Below, piece after piece: positions 9,670-17,779 of a DNA stretch of 40,525 bases (its first letter is position 1; the number at the start of each line of letters is the position of its first letter). This stretch comes from Aurantiochytrium sp. KH105. Lineage: Eukaryota > Sar > Bigyra > Thraustochytrida > Thraustochytriidae. Made by a program: the position numbers and the translations under genes. The stretch is from the NCBI GenBank assembly GCA_003116975.1, contig BGKB01000307.1, forward strand, positions 1 through 40,525, written 5' to 3'. Under the pieces are notes generated by a model. That model saw only the letters and a list, made by a program, of their open reading frames with translations. It did no database searches and had not been told where the DNA came from.

Positions 9670-10902
9670 ATGGCGGCGACGGCTGCGACGACGGGCGCAG
9701 AAGCGCTGGCGAAGCTGCGCGCGGCGGTGAGCGCCAAGGAGGAACTCAAGGATGCCGGGGCGGACGTGGAGTTCGCAGACGGCTCGAAGCTACCCAAGGA
9801 TATGGAGACCGCGCTGCGAACGAGCGATGGCAAACCGCTCTCCGTCGGGACGATCGCCTTGTACGTTATGCACAGCAGCAACCGCACCGTGTACCACAAG
9901 GAGCACGCCAAGGAAAAGCAAAGGTTCCCAAACATCATCTCCATTCAATTTATCGCCGGTCGCGAGCTGCTCTCGTATCTGCAGGGAACGACCAAGTCGG
10001 TGAGCAAGCATTTTTACATTGAGGGCGATTCGAGCGGCAAAGGGGCCGCAGGGGCAGCAGCTGCGACAGGCGCTGGTGCCAACGATGCCAGTCAGCAGCA
10101 GACGCGATCCCAGCAGCAAGCTGATGGGCGGGGCCAACAGGGAAGCTCGCAGGCAGACGAAGGCGGCGCTGGGGTCGAAGGCGGGCGGCCAAAGCAGACA
10201 CCGGAAGACCTTCTCTTGCGCAAGATCCAGCGTCGCGAAGGCGTCCGCAGAGACCGCATTAACGTCTTGATGAGCTCCCATAACTTTGCAGCAGACGTTA
10301 TGCGTCTTGTGGGCGAGGCCCAGCGGGCCAAGTCGAGCCACAACATGAATGGGTCTTCTGGACCGGCGGAAAAGAAGCGGCGGCTAAATATCGGGTGCCC
10401 CATCATTGTAGTCCCGGCGGCGCCTACCGCGCCAATCAACCTTTACAACGTGCGCGACTTTTTGCTCGAGGGCAAATTCGTGCACGCCGCCGAAGCCAAA
10501 CGTCGCGACCCGACGCGTAAATCTGAGATCTACCTCGAAAAGAAGCTTGGAGAGCATGGCTTTGTGCGATTCAAGATCGTCGACTCGGTCAAACGCTTCC
10601 AGGACCAGCACTGGAAGCGCCTGGCGGCCGTGATCACCTTTGGGCCAACTTGGCAGTTCAAAGACTGGAAGCTCAAGGACACTGCGCAGATCTTTGACGC
10701 CTGCCGCGGCATTCACATTTACTTTGATGACAAAAAGCTTGAGCCGCACATTAGTGACTGGAATGTCGTGAAAATTCCGTTGAAGAAGGAGAGTCGACAC
10801 CAGGACTCGCTGCAGCAACATCGCGTTTGGGATGAGGTCGAGCATTTTCTCGTGCATCGCAAGCCAGACTTGCTTGCGTCGGGTATTATCAAAATTGCAT
10901 AG
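9670..10902 (+). CDS. CDC73: CDC73/parafibromin, Paf1 complex subunit
   Basis: CDC73 is a subunit of the nuclear Paf1 complex, which travels with RNA polymerase II and supports elongation and histone modification. The 410-residue product is shorter than the animal protein (~530). Residues ~1-117 match the N-terminal region (SVGTIALYVMHSS, then a helix ending RELLSYLQG). Residues ~120-175 are a Gly/Ala/Gln-rich linker. Residues ~242-405 form the Ras-like C-terminal domain, with the hallmark PIIVVPAAPTAPINLYN strand and loop, GPTWQFKDW, a FDACRGIHIYFDD segment, and a final WDEVEHFL helix. The ATG at 9670 has a good context (agcATGG) and directly precedes an Ala-rich N terminus. The shortening lies mainly in the N-terminal half and linker. 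Confidence 0.92.
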   Translation: MAATAATTGAEALAKLRAAVSAKEELKDAGADVEFADGSKLPKDMETALRTSDGKPLSVGTIALYVMHSSNRTVYHKEHAKEKQRFPNIISIQFIAGRELLSYLQGTTKSVSKHFYIEGDSSGKGAAGAAAATGAGANDASQQQTRSQQQADGRGQQGSSQADEGGAGVEGGRPKQTPEDLLLRKIQRREGVRRDRINVLMSSHNFAADVMRLVGEAQRAKSSHNMNGSSGPAEKKRRLNIGCPIIVVPAAPTAPINLYNVRDFLLEGKFVHAAEAKRRDPTRKSEIYLEKKLGEHGFVRFKIVDSVKRFQDQHWKRLAAVITFGPTWQFKDWKLKDTAQIFDACRGIHIYFDDKKLEPHISDWNVVKIPLKKESRHQDSLQQHRVWDEVEHFLVHRKPDLLASGIIKIA

Positions 10903-11291
10903 CGTGGAACCGTTTTCTTTATCGCGCCTTCTCAACATGTGAAACTCGAGGGTACAGCACGTCGAGGGATGCGGGGTTTGCAATCCGATGGACTCCTCTT
11001 CTCTATTTGAGTATCGCCAATAGAATGAAAAACCAGAACAAAAACGACACGAAAGTCACCTCTCTGTCCAATGATCCACGGACCTGCACACTGTTGACGT
11101 GACGTAAATTAACCATGCAGTCAGCTTTACACGTTTCCTTCTCTCTTCCCTTTCCTTCTTTGGTATCATTTGTCAGCCAGCCAGGACAAAACAAAATGAA
11201 CCAAATCACAAATTCCAAATCACAAAACAAAAAAACAAACTTTTTCCCATAGTCCTCCTACTATTTTGCAGAGTACCACGAAAGGAAAAGG
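10903..11291. other. Convergent intergenic region between CDC73 and kinesin
   Basis: This is a tail-to-tail space that should hold both 3' UTRs. It is A/C-rich, with several A-rich runs on the plus strand (about 11220-11240). A 12-bp direct repeat CCAAATCACAAA occurs at 11201-11212 and 11215-11226, two bases apart. No gene is supported; a 75-codon minus-strand frame here has no recognisable content. Confidence 0.45.
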
Positions 11292-14200
11292 TCACACATC
11301 GTTGATGGCCTCCATGGCCCTGGCTAACGCCAGCTTGGAACGCTGAAGAGCGCTCTGCAAGCGCGGCGAAGAAAGGAGTTGCTCAGAAACATCGCTACGC
11401 GGACTCTCCTGCGCGTCTGGCACGCGAATTGACAAGTCATGCCCAGTAACGTCTTGTTGCTTGCCAAAGGTCGCGACGGGAGATTTGCCGGCCCCATCTT
11501 CTGCATTGCCATGCAGCTCGCGGATCATAAACTCGTAGATTCCGCGTTCTTCCGTGTGCAGCGTAGAAATTGACTCGAGCTTGCTTTCGGCAGATTCTAG
11601 ACGCTTGCGCATCATTTCAACGCGATTTCGCTCATACTGGCAAAGATCTTGCGCGTCCGCGAGTTTGTGTTGCAAAACCTGAACCGTCTGAACATGGGCT
11701 TTATGCTCGTCCGAGAGCACATTGGCCCGTGAAACCTCGGACGCCTCAGCCCGCACCTTTTCGAGTTCTTGCTCTAGCGCTGCAATGCTCCCTGTCTGGA
11801 CTTCGATCAATGTCCGAAAATCTTCCGCATCCGACTCGGCCTCACGTGCTCTCTCCTCCAAGGCGTGTTTGAGTTCGGCCCAAGCATCTTCCTGCGTCTC
11901 GGTACATTTGTCTTGGCTTTCTTTGACAATGCGAGCCTCGGCATGAAGATTCTCAATCGAGGCTTCAAGAGAAGCACAGCGTTCTTCTCTGTCTCGCAGA
12001 GCTTCCTCAAGTCGCTGCGCACGTGCCTCAAGTTCGTTTATACGGTCCTGTTGCTGCGCGTGGCTATCGGACTCCTCGGACGGACTCTCTTTTTCGTCGA
12101 CGGTTAAGACAATGGGCTCGTTTTCGGCACTGCCAGCCACACGTCCTAGGCAAGAAGGTTTCTGCGGAGAGGCTGCGCTAGAAGCTGCAGATCTGGACCG
12201 AGCCCTAGACTTGGCGCGTCGACGAGACCGCTTTGACTTGGGAGACCTGGGTACACGATCTCCGGGTGATGCTGACGGCGACTCCAACGCAGCAGCAGAA
12301 AATCGCGCTTCGCGGTCTGCAAAGGATTGCCGAAGTTCGTTCAGCTCTTGCTGGAGTTGGTGGAGTTCAAAGCCACGCGTGTCTTCAACAATCGCCCTGC
12401 AACGCGCGAGTTCCGATTCGAGCTCTGCATTGGCCTGCAGAGCAACGTCGAGCTGGGACTGGAGAGCGTCGGCCCGTTGCTGGTCGCCTGCAGCGCGCAC
12501 TGCGGTATCGCGAAGCTGCTCGCTAAGTACGGCAACGCGGGCTCGCAAGTCGACGTCAGGCTTCGTTTGATCTGCTCCATGTTCGTGTTCGTTCTGCGAC
12601 GCCGTTTCGACATCCCGAACCTTGGCCTCAACTTGGGCGTTGATTTCGAGCTGCTCAAAGAGAGCGTCTTCAAGAAGCTCCTGCGATTCTCGTAGCTCCT
12701 GTGCGCTCCGACGTTCAGCCTCGAGCTGCTTGTGCAGCGCGGTGAGATCATCGGACGCAAGGCGCGACGGGCTGCGAGCCGAAAGTGTCGCGATGCGTTC
12801 GTTCTTTTCTAAGAGTTCGTTTTCCAGGTCAGCCATGCGCGATTGGAAATCCGCTGCCATTTTGTCCATGGTTGACTGTAGATCGTCGACGACTTGCTTG
12901 TAGTCGATCTTGGAATTGACCTCCGGCTCGAGGCTGACGCTCATGGAACGACGACCAAAAAGAAGCGAATTGATGCTCTCCTTGACATTATCGGCCCCAG
13001 GCCCAACATTGATGACGAGAGAGACCCGGGCGCGGCCAGAGAGGCTGTCTTGGAGGACCCTCGTGAGCTTGGAATCGCGCCAAGGCACGAATGCAGGTTC
13101 CTCGCTGCGGCGCGACCTGGTATCGTCCTCGATGTCTGCAGCATCCTCGCTAAGCAGGTCGGTATCGAAGCTACTCGCAGCGCCTGGCGTGGCAAGCGCA
13201 GCAATGACGTTGCCCAGGGCCGAGAGTGAGCGATTTATACTTTTGGCCTCTTCGAGTTGCAAGCCTTGAGGATGCGTGCGGTTAACGCGTTCGGATCCTG
13301 CAAGGTCAACGCAAGTGAGCTTTGCGCGCATGGTCTGCGGAGCGGCGTCCGACGCCATGCCCCTCGTATGTTGCACAAGCTGAAGAGTGAAGACGGAGTG
13401 CGACCGTGAGGATTTGGCATTCATGGACGTTTGCGAAACGACCTTGCAACGATCACCGCGGACGAGAAGCTGCATAATCTCCGCAACGGAGGTGACGCGG
13501 TGCACGGAGAGCCCTTCCACTTGATGGCCCGCTGCGACGCCGCTGGATCCGGCTTTGGGCTCGATGAGACGAATTTGGAGCTGGCGCTCTGTTGGATTGA
13601 GCAGATCCTGAATGTAAGAATCTAAATAAATCTGGTAATACGTCACGTACAGAGCGTACGAATAGCGGACCTGTAGGCGGCCTGTTTTTGCCGCAGACCG
13701 CGCCATTTCAACCTTGGTGTTCAACTCGGCAAAGAGGCTGTGGGCGATCCGCGGGAGAAGGCCGGTCTGCGCCAAGTCTGCGGGGGGTTTGGCTGCGCTG
13801 CTGCTACCAAGCGGGCCAAAGGTCGTGAAGGTTTTTCCAGCGCCTGTTTGGCCGTACGCCAAAAGGCAGCCATTGATTCCTTCGAGAACATTGTCAACGA
13901 GAGGTTTACCGACGCTTTCAAAGACGTCGGCCTGGGAGCTGGCTGGGTCAAAAACGTGGTCGAACTCGAAAGTTCTTCGCTTGGCTTTTTCCGGCGTTTG
14001 CGAGTACTTTGACGAGGGCGCAAGCCACGCAGACACTGTCTTTTGCCATGGGTCGGCAAGCACAGCCTTGCGGTTGTTTACGTGACGGATTTCCTCGCCT
14101 GGGAGAGGCGGACGAATGCGTGCGGCGACGAGAACTCTTTCGCCTGCCGCGACGTCGGCCCCCCCTGGCCCGGGTGTCCTTGCTCGTTTCTTCGCCGACC

Positions 14201-14372
14201 TCGGGCGAGAGCTTGGTGTGCCGCCACGGCTCGCCATCCTTGGCGCGGTGCCGGGCCTCTGGCGCGCGTCGCTGTTCCTCTCGAGCAGCTCGAGCGCCTC
14301 GGACAACGGCATCTGTGGTCCAGCTGCCGCCGCAGGGCCGTTCCAGCCACTGCCAGGCTCCACGTCGTCCAT
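11292..14372 (-). CDS. Kinesin motor protein with long coiled-coil tail
   Basis: This is an ATP-driven microtubule motor with an N-terminal motor domain. Counting from the ATG at 14372 (1026 residues), the motor spans ~78-480: RIRPP near 85, P-loop GQTGAGKT at 174-181, switch I NAKSSRSH at 318-325, switch II DLAGSE at 356-361 and VPWRDSKLTRVLQDSL near 429. The rest is heptad-rich coiled coil interrupted by a basic SR/KR-rich segment. The frame is open for 119 more codons upstream, but these read as leader; the chosen Met starts an acidic segment. Odd: about 35 mostly acidic or polar residues are inserted between NVIAALA and VPWRDSKLT, which is loop 12, a microtubule-contacting loop. The YYQIYLD…IQDLL block resembles ARK-type kinesins, but subfamily is uncertain. 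The gene is divergent from the LRRC45-like gene. Confidence 0.88.
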   Translation of the reverse strand: MDDVEPGSGWNGPAAAAGPQMPLSEALELLERNSDARQRPGTAPRMASRGGTPSSRPRSAKKRARTPGPGGADVAAGERVLVAARIRPPLPGEEIRHVNNRKAVLADPWQKTVSAWLAPSSKYSQTPEKAKRRTFEFDHVFDPASSQADVFESVGKPLVDNVLEGINGCLLAYGQTGAGKTFTTFGPLGSSSAAKPPADLAQTGLLPRIAHSLFAELNTKVEMARSAAKTGRLQVRYSYALYVTYYQIYLDSYIQDLLNPTERQLQIRLIEPKAGSSGVAAGHQVEGLSVHRVTSVAEIMQLLVRGDRCKVVSQTSMNAKSSRSHSVFTLQLVQHTRGMASDAAPQTMRAKLTCVDLAGSERVNRTHPQGLQLEEAKSINRSLSALGNVIAALATPGAASSFDTDLLSEDAADIEDDTRSRRSEEPAFVPWRDSKLTRVLQDSLSGRARVSLVINVGPGADNVKESINSLLFGRRSMSVSLEPEVNSKIDYKQVVDDLQSTMDKMAADFQSRMADLENELLEKNERIATLSARSPSRLASDDLTALHKQLEAERRSAQELRESQELLEDALFEQLEINAQVEAKVRDVETASQNEHEHGADQTKPDVDLRARVAVLSEQLRDTAVRAAGDQQRADALQSQLDVALQANAELESELARCRAIVEDTRGFELHQLQQELNELRQSFADREARFSAAALESPSASPGDRVPRSPKSKRSRRRAKSRARSRSAASSAASPQKPSCLGRVAGSAENEPIVLTVDEKESPSEESDSHAQQQDRINELEARAQRLEEALRDREERCASLEASIENLHAEARIVKESQDKCTETQEDAWAELKHALEERAREAESDAEDFRTLIEVQTGSIAALEQELEKVRAEASEVSRANVLSDEHKAHVQTVQVLQHKLADAQDLCQYERNRVEMMRKRLESAESKLESISTLHTEERGIYEFMIRELHGNAEDGAGKSPVATFGKQQDVTGHDLSIRVPDAQESPRSDVSEQLLSSPRLQSALQRSKLALARAMEAINDV

Positions 14373-14855
14373 GGCTTTTGGTGTGGCGGGGCGCGGCGGG
14401 GCGTGCTGGCGTGCCCTCGCCGGACCTTGGGCTTTGTGAGACTGGGCTTCGCAAGGAGACGGCGACGAGCCCGCGCCTCTACTTTTCCTTTTTCGGTTTT
14501 TATTGATCCTGTTGCTGCTGCTTGCTGTTGCTGAGACGAGGAACCGAGAATAGAAAATTTGACCGTTGACGCAACTGGGCCACGGCCAGTGGCACGGCCT
14601 TTGGTGGATGATTCGAAGTTCACTCGTAGTAGCGCTGACGGCGACGGTGGCTCTGGATGACTTGCGTCCTCGCAGCTGCAGCGGTATGGTACGACGATTG
14701 AGCTTGGACGCCGCGCGTTGCAAGCCCACTTCTGCAAAAGTACTAGGAAGGGGGAAAACGAAAAAGGACTCGGCGAGCGAACAAACCCGCGACGCGACCG
14801 AGAAACAAGAACAAGGGGAAAGAGGAGGAGGAGGAGGAGGAGGAGAAGAAGAAGA
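14373..14855. promoter_or_regulatory. Bidirectional promoter region between kinesin and LRRC45-like genes
   Basis: A 483-bp head-to-head space separates the kinesin (minus) and LRRC45-like (plus) starts, so one region probably drives both. It contains a CTGCTG-type run near 14513-14532. Next to the LRRC45-like ATG it contains a purine-only tract of GGA then GAA units (about 14821-14856). Frames of both genes remain open into this space, but no conserved sequence is found there. I can define no TATA-like element with confidence. Confidence 0.5.
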
Positions 14856-14856
14856 A
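14821..14856 (+). repeat. GGA/GAA purine tract directly before the LRRC45-like start
   Basis: About 35 nt of uninterrupted purines, first GGA units and then GAA units, run straight into the ATG at 14856. Translated in frame it would give poly-Arg, which supports treating it as 5' leader and not as protein. A leader of this kind could influence scanning or bind polypurine-recognising factors; that is inference. Confidence 0.65.
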
Positions 14857-16892
14857 TGCTGTCGGGCGGAAGAAGCCCTGCGACAGCGACGCCGCCATCA
14901 GCGGCTCGAGCACGAAAGGAAGGTCATCGTGTAGGCTGGGATGTTCATGAGTCCAAGTCAGACCACGTTGAAGAAGACTTTTTGCACAATGAGGGTGCCG
15001 AGGAAACGGTGGCCCTCGTGCCTTGCAATGACGAGGAGGGGAGTGACAGCGTGCATTTTAGAGAGGACGCTGGGACTCTATCGCTCGGGGACAAGCTTTT
15101 GGGCGACTCGGGATGCATTCGTCTCATGCAAGAGATTGCAAATAGCGCAACACTTGTGCGACTGGACCTGCGTGGCAACCACATTGCGACAGATGGCGCA
15201 GAGGCAATTGCAAATGCTCTTCGTACGAATCGAACACTACGGTTCTTGAGTCTGGAGTGGAATCGTATTGGTGCGTGTGATGGCGGCGTCCGAAGCTTGG
15301 CGTCAAGCTTGGAGATTAATCAGACCTTGCAAGACCTCGACTTGCGCAATAATCAGATTGGCCCTGATGGCGGTCTAAGTTTGGGCAGGGCGCTTCGGCA
15401 GAACTGCGGCTTACGACGGCTCGATTTACGTTGGAATGAGCTCGGCACATCGGGGGGGCGCGCGCTCGCCAATGCAGTAAGTGAGGGAAACCACACGGTG
15501 CGCGAGGTGCTCGTCACTGGAAATGGAGTTATTGGCGTCCACGCGCAAGCCCTGCGCGATGCTGTGGCCCGAAATGCGCACCCGCGTGTGCAAGAGGCTG
15601 TTGACGACGAGAAACTCGAGAACTTTGCGCGGAAGCTTCGTTTAAGCAGCGAGACGTCTTTGACCTGCCAGACGGCCGAAGACCTGGTTCTTGTAACGCG
15701 TGAAGCTGCTGCAAAGTTGCGCAAGGACGAGGCAGCGGAGGATCACCGTGTTTTCGCGGACCGTGTTGTGGAGCTTGAAGTACAGGTCAAGAGGCTAGAG
15801 GATGCTCTCGAAGCGGCGCGCGCAGACCTTGTGTCCGAGCGTGATGCGCGGAACGAGGCTCTTCAGCAAGTGAAGACTGCTCATGATCAAGCTGCGGCGG
15901 CTTCTGACGCCAAGGAACGCTCCCACAACGCGCTGCTTAAGGAGCGCTCGGACTGCAAAATGGCCCAGGATGAGGCCAGCAAGGCGAAAACCAAAGTTAC
16001 AGAGCTCGAGAGGGAGCAGGCTGCGCTGCGTACACGTGTTGAGGAGCTAGAAGCTGCGCATGATTTGCAAGTGCGTGCAACGGAGCGAGAGGCGCAGCAA
16101 CGATCAAGCGTAGAGATGGCGTTGAGCTTGGTTCGCGAGGAGCGTGGCGAGCTCTTGCGAAAGCTGGACGAAGAGCGCGCTCTGGCGTCACGGGCCCGCG
16201 AGGATGCTTTTGCGAAGCAGCTCGAATTCGAGGAGGGCAGTATTCGGCAGCGGGATGCGTCTGCGGCCGAGGTTCGCAAGCTGGAGCGGCAGCTTGATGA
16301 GGCGAGGATCGCGCATAGCGCCGAGGTGGACAAGCTCCGGCGGGATAAGGAGGCCTTGGAGGAAAAGGTCGCTCGCGCGACGCGAGAAGGGATCGAGTCT
16401 GCTGCGAGACAAGTTTCCGAAGCCCAGGTAGCCCATGCCGAGGAAATGGTGCGCGTGCAGAGCGCTGCGGACGCGGCTCGACAGGACGCTGTTGTTGCGC
16501 TCCGCAAGCAACAAGCGGAGGAAATTGCTCGCCTCGAAACGGAGCACGAGGCTCGAACGGCTCGCGAGGTCGCGGTAGCTTGTGAGCAGGCTGTTGAAAA
16601 GGCCTTGGCTGAAACCGTTCGCGTGGAAGTTGCCAAGGCATCCAAGGAGCTCTCCGCGGTACATAAGCGCAGTTTGTGGGAGTGCGAGAAGCGCGTTCGC
16701 GAGGAGGCTAAAATTCAGGCCGAGACTCTCTCGGACAGACATGAGCAAGAGGTTTACCGTCTCGAGGCCGAAGTGGCTCGCGCCAAAGATCAGGTTCGAG
16801 ACCTGGAGCAGTCACATCGCGAGGAGCTCGCCAAACTGCAGGAACGTGCGCGGCGGGCGCTCGGCGATGTCTTTCGTGTTGCTCCGAGTTGA
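14856..16892 (+). CDS. LRRC45: LRRC45-like leucine-rich repeat/coiled-coil centrosomal protein
   Basis: The product has 678 residues, near the ~670 of animal LRRC45, a fibre protein of the centrosome linker that holds centrioles or basal bodies together. Residues ~75-245 contain RNI-type leucine-rich repeats with a distinctive series: LDLRGNHI (~103-110), LSLEWNRIG (~131-139), LDLRNNQIG (~161-169), LDLRWNELG (~189-197) and GGRALANA. The order LEWN, LDLRNNQI, LDLRWN, GGRAL matches LRRC45 as I remember it. Residues ~275-670 are continuous coiled coil rich in E, R, A and K. The start at 14856 follows a purine repeat; the frame stays open upstream but would encode poly-Arg. The divergent neighbour is a kinesin. 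A generic LRR-coiled-coil protein is the alternative, but the repeat order and matching length favour LRRC45. Confidence 0.75.
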   Translation: MLSGGRSPATATPPSAARARKEGHRVGWDVHESKSDHVEEDFLHNEGAEETVALVPCNDEEGSDSVHFREDAGTLSLGDKLLGDSGCIRLMQEIANSATLVRLDLRGNHIATDGAEAIANALRTNRTLRFLSLEWNRIGACDGGVRSLASSLEINQTLQDLDLRNNQIGPDGGLSLGRALRQNCGLRRLDLRWNELGTSGGRALANAVSEGNHTVREVLVTGNGVIGVHAQALRDAVARNAHPRVQEAVDDEKLENFARKLRLSSETSLTCQTAEDLVLVTREAAAKLRKDEAAEDHRVFADRVVELEVQVKRLEDALEAARADLVSERDARNEALQQVKTAHDQAAAASDAKERSHNALLKERSDCKMAQDEASKAKTKVTELEREQAALRTRVEELEAAHDLQVRATEREAQQRSSVEMALSLVREERGELLRKLDEERALASRAREDAFAKQLEFEEGSIRQRDASAAEVRKLERQLDEARIAHSAEVDKLRRDKEALEEKVARATREGIESAARQVSEAQVAHAEEMVRVQSAADAARQDAVVALRKQQAEEIARLETEHEARTAREVAVACEQAVEKALAETVRVEVAKASKELSAVHKRSLWECEKRVREEAKIQAETLSDRHEQEVYRLEAEVARAKDQVRDLEQSHREELAKLQERARRALGDVFRVAPS

Positions 16893-17540
16893 TTATTGGT
16901 CAACATGCAGATGAGGCTCTTGTCTCAAGCCTTGTCGTCCACATTTATTTTCAAGGTATATACCGACTGCATGCAGCAGCAGCTCGAGCTTATTCCCGAA
17001 TCCCCCGCATGGGCTGCGCAGAACAACTCAAGTATACTATACCACGTATTCGAAACAATTGATAGCGTTCAGCTTGTGGAGGTATTGCGCGCCTTGCCAG
17101 CCTCTCTGCTCTGGTGCTGACTGCTCTGCCCTGACAGTAAAGCCCCTAGGCTGGAGGGCGCAAGGACAGCCGAGGCGGCCTTGACCCTTTCTTTCGTGTG
17201 TTTGCCGCTCCTCTCTCTCTCACTCCGTCTCTCTGCTCCCCCGACTGTCGACTAGGCCTAGGCCTACAGCCAGGACAGAGGAGTTGTGCATCCAAGTCAC
17301 TTGCCATTGGCCGTGGTGGTGGGTGAAGGCGCAGCCTGACAGTGAGGCAAGCAGTGCAGCAAAGTGCCCGGCCACCTCAGTTTGGGGTTGGGAACGGAGC
17401 GACGCGTGCCGCGGCGGGCGCAAAGTGCGCAGAGCGGAGCACAAGAGCAGAGCAGAGCAGAGCAGGCGAGGCAGGAGGCCCGGGCAGAGAGGCAGACCAG
17501 GTTGGCGGTGAGGAGCGCGGCGAAGGAGCGCGCGCGCGCA

Positions 17541-17568
17541 CGAGCGAGCGAGCGAGCGAGCGAGCGAG
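17541..17568. repeat. CGAG tetramer array in the acyltransferase leader
   Basis: Seven perfect CGAG units (equivalent to AGCG in another phase) end 211 nt upstream of the acyltransferase ATG. The same tetramer is found 148 nt upstream of CDC73 and about 143 nt upstream of the exchanger gene. The purity of the array suggests recent slippage or active maintenance. Confidence 0.75.
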
Positions 17569-17725
17569 CCAGCTGGCTGACTGGCTGACTGGTCGGGCGT
17601 CGTGCCTGACAAGCTGTCTTGGCCGGCCTTGACTTGCCCGCTTGTGCGAGCCCACGGGCGTGGCGTGGCCTGTGCGCGTGCGTCCGTGTGCGGAGGCAGA
17701 GCCCGGGTGCGTACAAAGGCGCCGT

Positions 17726-17750
17726 CGAGGGCGAGGGCGAGGGCGAGGGC
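17726..17750. repeat. GAGGGC hexamer array just before the acyltransferase start
   Basis: Four GAGGGC units lie within 55 nt of the start codon. The frame of the acyltransferase is open across this array and would translate it as Arg/Gly, so the array also argues for the downstream ATG at 17780 as the real start. G-runs spaced like this could fold as a G-quadruplex in the leader, which is untested inference. Confidence 0.6.
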
Positions 17751-17779
17751 CGCGGGGCGGCGTCGTTGAGAGCAGGAGG

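Larger units (their letters stand above)
16893..17779. other. Intergenic region and leader of the acyltransferase gene
   Basis: This ~890-bp space between co-oriented genes has no credible gene. The first 270 bp are ordinary mixed sequence. From about 17210 it becomes a string of simple repeats: CTCTCT (17212-17232), AGAGC units (about 17443-17465), seven perfect CGAG units (17541-17568), CTGGCTGA units (about 17572-17593) and four GAGGGC units (17726-17750), ending 30 nt before the start codon. Arg/Ala-rich frames through the repeats on both strands are rejected. Confidence 0.5.
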
